A DNA stretch of 64,000 bases. Origin: Diphasiastrum complanatum. Taxonomy: Eukaryota > Streptophyta > Lycopodiopsida > Lycopodiales > Lycopodiaceae. Location of the stretch: positions 21,626,346 to 21,690,345 of the forward strand of contig CM055094.1 in assembly GCA_029204225.1 (NCBI GenBank), given 5' to 3'. Numbering within the stretch: position 1 is the stretch's first letter; every line of letters starts with the position of its first letter. Shown in pieces: positions 48,720 through 61,148 of this stretch. The notes under the pieces were generated by a model. That model was not told the DNA's origin. It ran no database searches and saw only the letters and a program-made list of their open reading frames with translations. A program made the position numbers and the translations under genes.

Positions 48720-49550
48720 CACGATGACCCAAAAAAGAAAAGAAATGACATGGAGACCCATTTTTTTGTTTGTCGTTTTTTTGTTTAATTTTATAAAAAA
48801 TATATCCATTTTTAAAATGTTTTAAATAAAGATATTGTAATGCTAAAAAAAATGTTGTATTTTGCAAGAAAATTAATCAACCTACCTAAATTTTGTTAAT
48901 AGATTTTTGTTAATAATTGCAAATTAGCTTATATGAAATAATAATACTGTTCAAAATGAAATCATTGGACACAATCATTTGAATAACTAAAAAAAATCTT
49001 TTTGCTTATTAAAACAAAAGTTTTCAATGTTTTTTTAAGAATTTTAAAAGTGTTTTGAATTACAATTCTTGTATCAAGAAAAATATTTTTTAAATTATGA
49101 CAAAATTTTAATCAGTATTTAAATCTTTACTTATATTTAAACATTAAATGATTGCAAATGAAATTATTTCTAAAAACTTCTTATAAAAACACAACGAAAA
49201 ATTAAAATATTAAAAACCTGCAGTTCGTTGCAATTTTAGTTTTGCTAATATTTAAATCATGAAAAAACTACTAAATCTATATTTTTAATACAAACAAATT
49301 TAAAAACATTAAATTAATCAAAAATATTTCAATACACAATATTTCAAAAAATATAAACGCAATTGTTTTCTAAAATAAAACTGAATTTATTACTCCCAGA
49401 AATCATCAAGATCATTTACATTTTTTGTTTTTTTTAAGAAGCAATTGTAGTGTCAATTGGCACCTCTTCTTCCTTGACAACTGTAACCACATTTATCCTG
49501 AACTAGGACATCAGCAAGCTCCCCTTTATCACCCACTTTTCCACTAGTAG
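48720..49550. repeat. AT-rich module
   Basis: Counterpart of 26420-27250, ending at GGAGGTTGG and abutting the copia LTR. Confidence 0.8.
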
Positions 49551-49555
49551 GAGGT

Positions 49556-50245
49556 TGGGGTTCTTTTTGATAAAAATACAGCAAAATAAATCCATTTGAT
49601 TCTAGAAATGATGGAGAAAGCACCTACTTAAAATCCAAACAAGATCTAGAAGCTAGATTACTAATCAATGCATTGATTCCTAGTTTATCTTGGCTTGAAC
49701 TCCATGAATTATCTCCAAAACTCTTCACACATGTGGATGTACGGCTTGCTGCTGCCTGCGTACTGTACCTGCAACTCCAATCTCATTCAATGATCATAAA
49801 AATCATAAGCCAATAGCATTCATCAGTCAAATCATAGACTCAAACTAGTCAAGAAGGAAAATCTTAATTTTGCTCATAATTGGATGGAAATCCCATCACA
49901 TATTTATACATGTAGAGCTCGAATTTGAGTGTATTACGACTTCTATGTAATCATCACAACCTAACCCTAACATCCAACCTAAAGATCTTGTTGATCCACC
50001 CTAGTTAGGATCGATACCTCGAGATCCAAAAACAATGCAAAAACTACTATTTTAAGCTCCTACTTTTTTTCTACCCTATCTATGCACTCTTTGGACACAT
50101 TCCAAAGGTACCATTCCAAAGCTAGGTTAATAATTTGACTTAAAATAAGGTATCCTATGCTTCTGGCATGTGTGACATCCCACATCATGGCCTCAAAGTC
50201 ATTTACAAGTGGAATTTATGCAAACTAGCTTGTGTAAATTTAACA
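49556..50245 (-). mobile_element. Copia 3' LTR (minus strand, third copy)
   Basis: Minus strand TGTTAAATTTACACAAG starts at 50245. About 690 bp, as in the 27.3 kb copy; high similarity to it indicates a common recent source or joint duplication with the flanking AT-rich module. Confidence 0.55.
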
Positions 50246-51340
50246 CTCCTCCTCACAACTAGTTTGAAGATAACATAGAGTTGCTATCAACCCTAGGGCT
50301 GACCTTAACTTCACAAATGCAGCTCTTTGAAGTGGTTTAGTGAGGATATCAGCAACACATTCACTACTTGCCACATGCTCCAAAGATATCTCCTTAGATT
50401 GCACCTTCTCTGACACAAAATGATGAGAGATCTCGATATGTTTTGGTCTTGCATGGAAGATTGGGTTGGTTGCAAGGTGTTGGACTGAAATGTTGTCATT
50501 GTAGAGAGTTGGAACATCATATAAACTTTGCTAAGGATCTTGGAAGTCCTGAGGCAAGCTCCTCCTTGCACATGATCTCCATGGATTTTGAGTTGATGTG
50601 GCCAAGTCTTTTGTGCCGTAGAATATGGTTGGATAGCTTGGTCTCCTTGGCTAGCATCACAATATTAGCATCCACATAGGCATCTAGTTTGAACAATCTT
50701 CCAAACCTTATGTCTTTAGCAATGATCTTGCCATCCTTCTTGATGTTACATGTATTTGTGGAGAACTCCACAATCAAACCATTGTCAAGCAATTGTCCTA
50801 CACTAAGCAAGTTCTTAGTGATACTAGAAATGTAAAGTACTCCATCAATCTTCATTTTCCTTGAAAATCCCAAGCATAAAGGTATGGATCCTATTCCTTC
50901 TATATTATAAGCATAATTATTTGCTATAAAAATTTACGTGATAGGTCCTTCATATGTAGATAAGGTTGAAAAACACTCCCTCTTACTTGTCATGTGGGAG
51001 CTAGCCCCACTATCTATCCACCAAGGGTCTTCACCTCTTATGCTTGAAGAAGAGAAAGTTGACATCATGACAAAATCTTCATGAGAGCTTTCCTCTTCCT
51101 CTTGACCAAGATTTGCTAGACTTTGAGTTTGCTTCTTCTTGAATAGATGCAAAATAGAAATGATTAAAAGACTAGATATCCCACTACCTAGGGACTTGAT
51201 AAAGCCCAAAACTTGACCTCTCAATAAGATCCTACCCGATCTTAAGCCAAATCATATCTATTAATGTTAACAAGAATGGAAACTAGCTTGAATTTGCATA
51301 GAAATTGGATGTAGAACTGCCTCCTCCTTGATCTCGACTT
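50240..51340 (-). pseudogene. Internally deleted Ty1/copia element (third copy)
   Basis: Same two deletions as at 18.2 kb. Frame 51224-50934 carries WIDSGASSHM; frame 50873-50517 carries the LLSVGQLLDNG and HKRLGHINSKSM parts; the RNase H tail ends at the TAA 50240-50242. A TGA-type break lies between the two frames. Confidence 0.85.
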
Positions 51341-52673
51341 CACAAGGATATAGGATTCACCTAACCTGAACCAAAAGGAATCATATGCACATAAATATGC
51401 CTCTTCAAATAATTCCTACAAGATCAGTTGAATCATCAAGCAATAATCAATCCAAACTATATCACAAATCAAGCAAAATTGAGCACAATCTTGACTAGAA
51501 TTGCATTCACTTGATGAGCAATTGTCAAAAACTTTGGGCTGACCCTAAAATTTAATTTCTAAGATCTCAATAAGTCTAAGAACTAACTATCACAGTACCA
51601 AAGATAAGGATCTACCTTCCTTTTGATTGATTGAAAACTACGTGGCGATATATTAATCTCAACATCCATTGGAGTGAGCTTCCGATCCACTTGAACACGA
51701 AACTTACAAGACTATTTGCTTCATGATGTAAATGTGAATCCAACTTATCAACAATGTGATTCCCTAGTGCACAATGTGTCACTATCATCACGTGGCAGAA
51801 AGTGATTCACTTTTGTGCATATGTTCCATAGAGATGTGAGACACTTTACCGCAAATAGGCTTGAAAAAATTGGAAGGTAATTTGGTTGTACAAGAAGCAA
51901 GCGTTAAAAAATGAAGGGGCCTAGACAAATTTTTTCAAGGCTATGTCCTTGGAGGTGGCCAATAATCAACTCCAAGCATCTACGATGAACTACAACAACA
52001 CTTGGCTTAACACACAAGCTTCAAACTTTCAAGAATTCTTCAGGAACTACAAAGAACATGTTTAAGCTTAAAGACAAGTGGATGCAAAAACATCAGTATG
52101 TCTTGAAAACTTCCATACATGTGTATACATTGTTAATTTTAGAGCTCTAGGACTATGGCACATGCAAAGGGGGGTACCATTATGTTGCATTTAAGAGTTA
52201 AGGATCAAGCAAATACTTATAAAACTGGTATATGACAAGTTAGACACAATGATAAATTCATGAGAACAAGTTAGTGAAGCTCAAGTTAGTGAGTCCCAAT
52301 TTGTTACCTTGCTATTTGTGAACTTCCCCAAGATAAGATCAAAAAAACTTTTAATATTACGAATGACAACCACGAAGCTATCATAGTTTCAATCGACATC
52401 GATATAAATAAACAACAAAAATCATCACATACATGCAAACAAGATGGCAAACACTCATCAATTTTTCTGTGCATGATTCGAGCCGGATTGTCTTCATGCC
52501 CAAATTCCTAGAAATTGGAGATACCGGAACAACAAATTTACATTTTTCTAGAACCTATTGCATCATTATTTGATTGTGCTCTCTTTCTCTTACCTTAAAT
52601 GGTGCAAAAAAGCTACTAGAATATCGAACCAATAATATCACAAGCTACATTCAAATGTGCTAAGATAACATTG
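51341..52673. repeat. Copia flank, truncated shared module and spacer
   Basis: The shared module is cut on its left here (only from GATATATTAATCTC, about 51645). Then comes the AAAGGGGCCTAGAC block and a stretch matching the inverse of 32876-33180. No gene seen. Confidence 0.65.
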
Positions 52674-52799
52674 GTCCAACCACCACCAACACAACAATCC
52701 AGGCAAAGGACCAAGATACGAGCGAAGCGTCATGCTTCATCAGATGAAACAGACTCAGATGATATGGAGCTTGACCTCACTAGTAACGTATGTAGTTAA
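52674..52799 (+). pseudogene. ORF1 C-terminal tail
   Basis: Open frame PPPTQQSRQRTKIRAKRH, then ASSDETDSDDMELDLTSNVC and TAA (52797-52799): a basic stretch followed by an acidic Ser-rich end. In the 58.1 kb copy a 130-base segment is present after DDME, so two alternative ends exist. Confidence 0.45.
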
Positions 52800-53335
52800 C
52801 TGGAAGTTGGATAGCCGCAACGCGTGGGGTCCATACTTCAAGATTCTATTTTCTACCATTAACTAACATAACTTCTCATGTAAATGCAAATCGTATTGCA
52901 CATCAAAGTTTTCTTCCCATCTACTCAAAGCGTTCACATAAAAGAAAAACAGTCTTATCAATCTGAAAATCATGGCAAGAAACTTTGAATATTTTGGATC
53001 ACAATGAGCGCCAACGTGAATCTTGAAATTCAGAAAATACGAAGTGTGTTGGATCAAATGGAACGGCAAGTTTATTCCAAACTTTTGCAATTCAGAAATT
53101 TGCAATTTCAACACACATCTATTGAAAAAATATTTTGCTTATTTTGCTCATAACTGCAAAGCTTTGATTTTGCATATAAAGCAAGAAACTTGGAGTGTGA
53201 TGGATCAAAAAGAGTGCCAAGGTCATTTCAAACTTTTCCAATTAATTTTTTCTATAATTAAGACGAGTTTTAATAGATTACAAGATATATAACAAGTTGG
53301 TTTTCTACTAGATTAATCTATCGATTATTAAGATG
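52800..53335 (+). repeat. Spacer with three GGATCA repeats, then gene start
   Basis: Units based on AGTGTG-TGGATCA-A--GAG-G-CAA occur near 52988, 53040 and 53192. The block ends with ATGTCTAAATATCATC (53324 on), the first codons of the unknown multi-exon gene, which is cut after eight codons. Confidence 0.6.
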
Positions 53336-53349
53336 TCTAAATATCATCT

Positions 53350-53440
53350 CCATATTGAAGTCATGTCAACTAGGCCCTGTGCCACGTAGGCTTGAGTGGA
53401 CCTAGAGATCTATATATATATATATAGGTGGGCTCAAATC
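53350..53440 (+). repeat. Remnant of the GCCACGTAGG repeats and (TA)n
   Basis: GGCCCTGTGCCACGTAGGCTTGAG followed by a (TA)n run and GGTGGGCTC, exactly as at 38530-38582. Everything between the gene start and this point in the full element (58.9-61.9 kb) is missing. Confidence 0.75.
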
Positions 53441-53484
53441 TCTTGCCATAAAAACCAGCCAAGAAGATAAACTTTCTCAAACCC

Positions 53485-54510
53485 TAAATATGCCCTACAA
53501 GACACAAAAAACAGCAAGTATCAAATCTAAAAAATCAGCACCAAAATGTGTCGAAACCACACATTAGATGGATGCAAGAACTCGCCCTCCTACAAGCCTT
53601 GTGTGCTGAAAATTTCAGCCTGAAATTGCATTACAAACTCAAAAAACCAACAAGCAAAGAATTAGGTTACCCCCAAAAAAGCAATATTTCTTTGAACGGG
53701 ATTGACGATTTGAAAACTATTATTTCTAAAATGAGTTGTTCGGCATTTAAAATTGCCAAAATGAAATTGCTCAAATACAAACGAATATCCAGAACCAATG
53801 ATTTTAAATGGGTTTCGAAAAATACAGGTTCATATGAATGGAGTACTATAGACCGCAAGAACACTTTATGCATTTGGAATTCCTATTTGATAGACAATTG
53901 CATTATCAGACTTGGGGATCATACTTGGCGACAGGTCGGGGGAATACCAATGGATTTTTCATATTAACCAATGTCTTGTAATTGGTACCTTTCTTTTTTT
54001 AAAATGCAGTTTATTAAGAGGCTTGCAAGATTAGGGGAAATTAAATTTATAAACGACATCAAATATTCGTTCAGGTACATTGACGATATATGCTTTATCA
54101 ATAATCATACGGTTGGACGTTTCCTAGACAAGACTCAAGCAAGAACACCTGACAATCCTTTTTGGATCTATCCCCTGGAATACCTTGAGATAGACGGGAA
54201 CGACAACACATGTAATTTGGTGAACTTTCTGAATATTACATTTACCTTTAACCCGATTACCGGTTGTACACATCTATCCAAATATGATAAAAGAGGAGAC
54301 CTTCCTTTTTGCTTTTTGCAATATATACACCTTGCCTCATATAGACCCTAAACCCTAAACCCCATTACCGGTTGTACACATTTGTCCAAATATGATAAAA
54401 GGGGAGACCTTCCTTTTTGCTTTTTGCAATATATACACCTTGCCGAATATAGACTTGTGTTTAACGCATACAATAGATCTGTGGTAGCTCGGGTTAGCTT
54501 GATATGTATC
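53485..54510 (+). pseudogene. Penelope-like reverse transcriptase, second near-complete copy
   Basis: Plus-strand frame from about 53485, with clear homology to the 30 kb copy from KPHIRWMQELALLQ. The frame stays open through SKNTGSYEWSTIDRKNTLCI to GGIPMDFSY, then TAA (53965-53967; Ser in the other copy) and PMSCNWYLSFFKMQ. Motif B is damaged (GIPMG to GIPMD). Motif C YIDDICFINN is intact, followed by KYDKRGDLPFCFLQYIHL, then a TAA after ASYRP. Beyond it, an in-frame repeat of the last 40 residues continues to AEYRLVFNAYNRSVVARVSL and a TAG near 54510, so the C-terminal region extends further than the stop suggests. Confidence 0.75.
54343..54363 (+). repeat. Plant telomere-type motif inside the RT 3' region
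   Basis: Contains CCCTAAACCCTAAACCCC, about two and a half CCCTAAA units, exactly between two tandem copies of the segment TTACCGGTTGTACACAT. It is absent from the corresponding place in the 30 kb and 16.7 kb RT copies. Confidence 0.8.
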
Positions 54511-54914
54511 TAGGCAACTAATAAAACAACAACATACCTCTGGATGGCTTCACAAGCTTCTCTAACTCATTCTTATGATACTATCGTTATGTCTAACTTT
54601 CCAAATACTAGATGCAAGAGTATTTGACAGATTCCTAATTCTTTACTCTCCAAGTGTTGTTTGTAGCTCATCGTAGATGCTTTGAGAATAATGTTACTAG
54701 TTATATTAATTGGGGGGGGGGGATTTTGGATTTTTTGCTCTTGAATAGGGATTTTGGAAGTTCCTTTATTGCATTTAGGTTTGCCATTACTTTTTCCCTA
54801 TTTACGTTTTTGGGTTAAGGCAATTGAAAGCCTTAAAAAAAAAAGCAATTTTTGTTGAGTACTTTGTAGACCTAGCAACCGTATCCTTTTAGAGGTGTAT
54901 GCTATTTTTTTCCA
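54511..54914. repeat. Flank between RT and gypsy gag
   Basis: Inverse counterpart of 16250-16690. Contains a G11 run (54712-54722). No gene. Confidence 0.6.
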
Positions 54915-56120
54915 TTTGAAAAGGGCTTCTAATAATCACTTAAGGGTCAATTGATTGGAAATTGGCACATTGGCAATTCATAGTATGGATTGTCAGCCGA
55001 TTACCAAAAGGAGTGCAAAGGGAATGTCCTCCATATTGAAAGATGCTATCCGAGTAGCTAAAGCCTATGATAGCACCGTGATTGCCTCACGGAAGAGTAT
55101 GCACAGCCAATCAGCCCAAAAGCCTAAGAATGAAAATCCAAAAAATAATAAGATAAAAAATCTATTTTTTGATGAACTAGAAGCTACTGCTTGCCAACAA
55201 ACTTGGGCATCATGTCAAACAGAGATCCGAGAGGAAAAATAAATCAACAAGTTTCATGGCGATGGATTTACCGACAGGTAAATTGAAAGTCGATTTGTTA
55301 AATGGTTGTGAATTGAAAGTTGATTTGTTAAATGGTTGTGAATATACCTGTAACTTCAGTACACTTTCTTTCAAGTCTAATCAATGGTTTCAAGTTAAAG
55401 GCAATATTCTAGGGAAAGACATAAGTATAATGTTTGATTTTGGAGGTACTCACAACTTTTTGAATGTGCGGCTTGTATAGAAGCTTCGAGTGCCCACCAT
55501 GGCCAGTGATCAACATTATGTGGTCATCTAGCCTCAGGGTCAGACACAGAAGTTTGGGATGCGAAAGTCCCTAATTTGGAGGTTCGGGTGCAAGATTATG
55601 TTGAGCGGCTCGACTTCCATGTTATGAATCTTGATAGAACTTATGTAATCCTATGATATGAATGGTTTTTTGATAAATCAGATTCGTTGAAAATAGATTT
55701 TAAAAACCATACTATTGTATTTAAAGATAAGTTTGACCAGATAGTCTCTATTTATAGGTAGACTAATGTACTCCCATCACCGATGGTTTCCTCTGCGGAA
55801 GTTATGGAAAAACTACATAATTCTAAGTATGAGCTTTTTCATCTTGTTTTGAAATCTCGTATGCATTGTGATGTGAATGTGTTAACATGCTTTAACACCA
55901 AAAATTAGCATCAAGAACAGCTTTTAATGCAATATGTAAAACAAGAGTTCAATGATGTTTTTCCTAAATAGCTAAGATTTTCTGAGGTACATACTTCTAA
56001 TTATATTGCAGTCCGTTGTTAGCACAAAATCAAATTTTTCTGAAATGAAATCTTTGAAATGTTTTAGAAAATAACAAGAACGTAAAGATAGGTTTTCAAT
56101 TTCAAAATTGTAGAAAACAT
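54915..56120 (+). pseudogene. Ty3/gypsy gag-protease remnant (best copy)
   Basis: Gag end 54955-55242 (KNLFFDELEATACQQTW). Protease part 55256-55480: FSTLSFKSNQWFQVKGNILG, then IMFDFGGTHNFLNVRLV, where the active-site DSG is DFG. A TAG follows, then in shifted frames VQDYVERLDFHVMNLDRTYV and the KDKFDQIVSIY linker used by the chimeric copies. A local duplication of KVDLLNGCE lies near 55290. No RT, RNase H or integrase. Confidence 0.7.
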
Positions 56121-56825
56121 CAAACAGAAAGTACCATTCACTTTTGATGTTAGGTAAGTATGACCAAGCAAACACAATATCATGGAAGGACTTGTGTATA
56201 TAAGGCCAAAGATTGTAATAAAATACGAGTGTAAAAGTGTCTCACATGAATGGTCTCAAACATTCTATTACAGTAGCGTAAATGTAAAAAGAGTTTAGCA
56301 TAAGGGTTTGCAGCAAATCAATCATGTGCTGGCGTAAAAAGAGAAAAGTATATGTGACTTGACAACATCTCTGGCGAGCTTGTGTAGCCAAAGAAAAAAG
56401 CCATTCATCTAATTTTGGAAGGATGCACCAGGGAAGAATTTACTAAGATTGTTCATCATGAAACACGATGATCCCAAAAAAAATAAATGACATGGAGACC
56501 CATTTTTTTTTAATTTTATAAAAAAAATATCCATATTTAAAATGCTTCAAATAAAGATATTGTAATGCTAAAAAAAATGTTGTATTTTGCAAGAAAATTA
56601 ATCAAGCTACTAAAATTTTGTTAATAGATTTTTATTAATAATTGCACATCAGCTTATATGAAATAATAATACTATTCAAAATAAAATCATTGGACACAAC
56701 CATTAGAATAACTAAAAAAAAACTTTTTGCTTATTAAAACAAAAGTTTTTAATTTTTTTTTAAAAATTTTAAAAGTGTTTTAAATTACAATTCTTGTATC
56801 AAGAAAAATATTTTTTAAATTATGA
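56121..56825. repeat. LTR-like block and truncated AT-rich module
   Basis: TATATAAGG near 56196, then a deletion that skips about 380 bases of the LTR-like block, then the AT-rich module cut at TTATGACC (56825), where copia flank begins. Confidence 0.6.
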
Positions 56826-57239
56826 CCTAACCCGAACCAAAAGGAATCATATGCACATAAATATGCCTCTTCAAATCATTCCTACAAGATCAGTTGAATC
56901 ATCATGCAATAATCAGCGTTTCCACATCCTATCAGAGCAACATTGCTCCAAAGTTTTTCACAAATTTCTAGTCTCCATACATTGCCGAGCAATACTCTAC
57001 ATACACTGCTCAGAGAGCCTAGCCCCCATGTTCTGCAATCACTGTGGACCAAGCCAAGCGTCCATACTCTGCATTCACTGTAGACTGAACTGAACGTCCA
57101 TACTCTGCATACAAAGTTGACTGAACTGAGTCCATCCAAAGATGACCGATCCGAAGCCCTCCACAGTCGACCGAGCCGAGACTCCATTTGTCTGTTACCA
57201 GAGCCGAACCTTCAACAGAGTCATCAGCCGAGTCCAGAA
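56826..57239 (+). repeat. Leader block of the most complete ORF1
   Basis: Begins with about 90 bases of copia flank, then the leader with three 36-bp units (about 57010-57115), directly followed by ORF1. Confidence 0.65.
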
Positions 57240-58265
57240 TTGTCTGCCACAACATCTTCCAGTTCTGATGACCCAACTCAAGACATAATTGACATCACCA
57301 TGGAAAGCCTCGATATCTCTGAGATGAACACTTGGTACCAGGAGACACACTAGTTCCTGAGCCACATAGAGTTCCAACTTCCTCTTTTGATCAGTGGCTA
57401 TCAGAGCCCGTTTCGATTGCATATTGCTTATAACCACATCGACAGATTTTCCAGTTCATGTTACCTCCTAACCAAAATTTTGTTTATATTATCCCTATTT
57501 CTGGAGCTGACCTCAATACATTTGACTTCCCTAGGGGACCAAACACAGTCAATATGACCCTCAAAAAGATTGAATCCACAACATACTTCAAATATAGAGA
57601 CCCCTCAGTGGACAAACGGGAAAAAAAGATGGTTACCGTATCGAGGTCATAAATGATAAGCCCTTAGCTGCTCCGTGCGCCTATCTAACGAAATATACAT
57701 AGGGCTATAGGTCCAAGATCACGCGTATCCCCATGAAAATATTCCACATGATGGCTGATTCTAAACTACACGATCAGAACCTTTATGATTGGGCCCAGTT
57801 TGCTTCCAACTGTCTCCATGACTATATCAAGAACAAGCAAACCTCCAGTCATTGGGCTATCTTCTGATAGATGTCACTTTGCAGCAGTTGAGCCACTGAC
57901 CTCGATTTTGAGACCACTTGATGCTAGCAGATAAAAGCTTGGGAGACTCCCTCAGAACCACCCAATAATACCAACTCTACTTCCAGGCCTATTGCAACAG
58001 ATTCCACGCAAGCGGCTTCTCAAAAGAGAAAGAGTTCCTTCTCTCCACAAGGGCCAACTGCAAAGCACCAAACGGTCGACCTAGTGAAGCTTACATCGAG
58101 AAAGACACCCATGTACTCTATGTCACAGACGAAGGATCGATACAAGCGAAGTGTCATGCTTCATCAGATGAAACAGACTCAAATGATATGGAGATTACAT
58201 TCGAGGAGTTCCATGGCCCAAAAGGGCTATCTAATAAATGCCACGTAAGAGAGAGAAATCATTGA
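57240..58265 (+). pseudogene. Unknown gag-like ORF1, longest copy
   Basis: Start is TTG here (ATG in others). The early parts match the other copies, with a TAG after WYQETH. Beyond DKSLGDSLRTTQ this copy alone continues: a TAA, then in the same frame YQLYFQAYCNRFHASGFSKE, RANCKAPNGRPSEAYIEKDT, and the acidic tail ASSDETDSNDMEITFEEFHG to a TGA at 58263-58265. A one-base loss near 57850 breaks the middle. Total length would be about 330 residues. No zinc knuckle, protease or known enzyme motif is visible. It stands upstream of the spacer and the multi-exon gene, in the same direction. Confidence 0.5.
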
Positions 58266-58883
58266 ATTTTAAAACTCCGACCGAGTTTTTGGTCTGCCCA
58301 CACAACTCCGATGACTTGACCTCACTAGTAACATATGTAGTTAACTGGAAGTTGGGTAGCCGCAACGCATGGGGTCCATACTTCAAGATTCTATTTTCTA
58401 CCATTAACTAACATGACTTCTCATGTAAATGCAAATCGTATTGCACATCAAAGTTTTCTTTCCATCTACTAAAGCGTTCACATCAAAGAAAAACACTTAT
58501 CGATCAGCAAATCATGGCAAGAAACTTTGACTATTTTGGATCACAATGAGTGTCATCGTGAATTTAAATTTTTGAAATTCAGAAAATACGGAGTGTGTTG
58601 GATCAAATGGAGCGGCAAGGTTATCTCAAACTTTTGCAATTCAAAAATTTGCAATTTCAACATACATCTATTGAAAAAATATTTTGCTTATTTTGCTCAT
58701 AACTGCAAAGCTTTGATTTTGCATATAAAGCAAGAAACATAGAGTGTGATGGATCAAAAAGAGTGCCAAGGTCATTTCAAACTTTTCCAATTATTATTTT
58801 TTTTATAATTAAGACGAGTTTTAATAGCTTACAAGGTATATAACAAGTGGGTTTTCTACTTGATTAATCTATCGATTATTAAG
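58266..58883 (+). repeat. Spacer with GGATCA repeats
   Basis: Counterpart of 52800-53323. Three imperfect units contain TGGATCA; ORFs here reflect the repeat. It is likely the 5' region of the downstream gene. Confidence 0.55.
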
Positions 58884-60579
58884 ATGTCTAAATATCATCT
58901 CCATATTGATCTTCCCAGAGAATATGCTCCACTGTCGAGCAAACATCTGAAAGGATCCACCTTACCAGCTCACCAAAGGACGAAAGACATAAAACATTGT
59001 GATCTATGGGTTGATGGATGTTTGTATCCAATCGATCCAAGCTCAATGCAACATCCAAATTTTAGATCGGTCACACAACTCATATTGTTTTTGTGTGAAG
59101 GACACAATAGTCTATTGCGTTATTGTGAAAGATTGAAAAGTTATGGCATTAGTTATTAAATGAAAAAAATCCACTGTTTGGAAAATATGTTGAATGGTTT
59201 GCTTACTGACTACCAAGAAAAAGAAACTTTTTTTTGCAAACAAAAGAAGAAAATGAAATCTTGAAGATAGATAATTCTCGTTTGTAAGATATTATATTAA
59301 ACCTCAACCAAGAAACTGACAATATGAAACTAATTGTACAAACATTGTGTACCTCATATTGTCAAATAAATGTAGAAGTAAACACATTACGGAAGAAAAT
59401 ATTGAACAATAAGCAAAAAAGAGTTATTTTAAAAAGTATTGACGAGCTCTCAACAATTGGGGGTCAACAGAAAAAAAGAATATATGCTTTCAAGTAGGAT
59501 TATGTTTTAAACTATTCATGTGTTTTGTTTCATCTAGCACATCAATGGTTGTGAATTGTTTTTTTCTAAATCTTATTTTTTTTTTTGCAGATAAGCTTTA
59601 GTCACCAATGAAAATCCGAAAGACAAGGACATGATTGGAAAGTCTTTGAGTGCAGTACTTAAAGCCAAGTCAATGACGAGTCTACTTGGAAATCAACGAT
59701 ATTCTCGAATCAAGCCCAAGATTGCAGAGGCCCTTATGGGCGAAGTCGGCAAGATCATTGTCCGAAAATTGATACAAGGAGCATGTGATTATTTTGGTAT
59801 TAGCAGGGATGCATATGACACGATGTTTAAAATTATCAAAGAGGCATTTGGACAAGTACATATAAAACAATTTCCTATTCCCCGGCCCTTTCAAATCAAA
59901 TTAGAGAGGGATGTGTTAAACAGGGGTTTGCAAAACATCATTGGTATTCCTTACCATATCAATGAAATTTATAACTCAAAACATGGCACTTTGTCATATG
60001 ATTCTACCAGTATGTTTGTAGATCTGAATCATTTATAAAGATTTATTGTAAAGTTTTATGGAAACGAAATTGTTGAAAAATTGATATTAGTTCTCCAAGT
60101 TAGATGAATCCGAAGTAATAAAGGGACAAAAGCTGGAAAGGGTTAGTGTTACACTTATGAATGGAACATTAAGCAATACGATAAACTCGGAGAGTCTTGA
60201 TTCAGTGTCCAGTCCGAAAATAATATTTGGTGGTTGGCAACTTTCCAGGTTTAAATCTATTCTATTGAGTACTAGCAACTAATTCATTTTGAGAATTAAT
60301 GGTTTTGTGTTTTAAGCGTTATTGTTTTGTTATTATAGGTCCTAGTTCAATTCTCTGAAAATAGTTCATGATTTTGTGTTTCAAACAGGTTTTAAAGAAG
60401 ATCATGAAATTCTATTTTGGATTTTTAGTAAAACAGAATATCCAGAGATAATTAAGAATCATATGAGCGACACACCACTCACTGTTCCTAGAATAGGTGA
60501 TTTTAAGGTGGAATGGTATTTGGTTCACACACCAAGAGCTAGAAGGAGCCAAAATCCAAAACTTAGCGAAATGTTTTAA
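58884..60579 (+). pseudogene. Unknown multi-exon gene with coiled-coil middle
   Basis: ATG at 58884 gives MSKYHLHIDLPREYAPLSSK and HCDLWVDGCLYPIDPSSMQH, stopping after GISY (59157-59159). The next ~330 bases read, with stops and one T-run frameshift, as a Leu/Ile-rich coiled coil (NLNQETDNMKLIVQ, VNTLRKKILNNKQKR). A T-rich tract ending TTTTTGCAG (59590) looks like an intron end. The following frame, 59631-60038, reads LLGNQRYSRIKPKIAEALMG and DYFGISRDAYDTMFKIIKEA. Further pieces are VTLMNGTLSNTINS (about 60150-60250) and, after a possible intron ending TTTCAAACAG, HEILFWIFSKTEYPEIIKN to TAA 60577-60579. I recognise no family. Exon edges are approximate. It sits 80 bases ahead of the G-box array and H3-like gene. 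Confidence 0.45.
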
Positions 60580-60659
60580 CTGATCAAACAACATTTATAT
60601 AGCTAAACCAATAAAACCCAAGCCGTACACTCGTCGATCCAACAGCGGATCAGATCTAT

Positions 60660-61069
60660 GGCGCGTAATACAACCATCCACACATGTGAGACCACACGTG
60701 CTACAGTACACGTCAATCTGCCATACGGCCGCGTGCCCACACGTGCGAGCTAAGACGTGCCAGAACACACGTCACCACACCATTCGACCACATGGCCACA
60801 TGTGCAAGTTTCACACGTGTGGATACAGAAGTGTGGTCCCACACGTCAGTTACTGATTGGGCCACGTGACCACACGTGCGAGCCGATATGTGCAAGAACA
60901 CATGTCGTTGACCCATTCGGCCATGTGTCCCCACATGGGATCCCAGACGTAATGATCCAGACGTGTAGTTTTACACATGCGTATACAAACGTGTGGTTCC
61001 ACATGTCAGCTATTGACTGGGCCACGTGTCGCTGGGATTCACACGTGCCAACTTTTTTCTCCTATATAA
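60660..61069 (+). promoter_or_regulatory. G-box-type array and TATA box of H3-like gene, copy 2
   Basis: More than ten ACGTG or ACGT cores (many as CACACGTG) alternate with CCACATG motifs over 380 bases; TATATAA follows at 61063-61069. ACGTG cores bind bZIP/bHLH factors in plants, so the array could be regulatory. The repeat could equally be subterminal transposase-binding DNA. Confidence 0.6.
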
Positions 61070-61148
61070 GTCCATTCTCGGGGATTGTATAGGGTTTCAC
61101 GTAATTTGCGGTCATGTTAGATTGCTTCCATACGACCTGCATTCGTGA

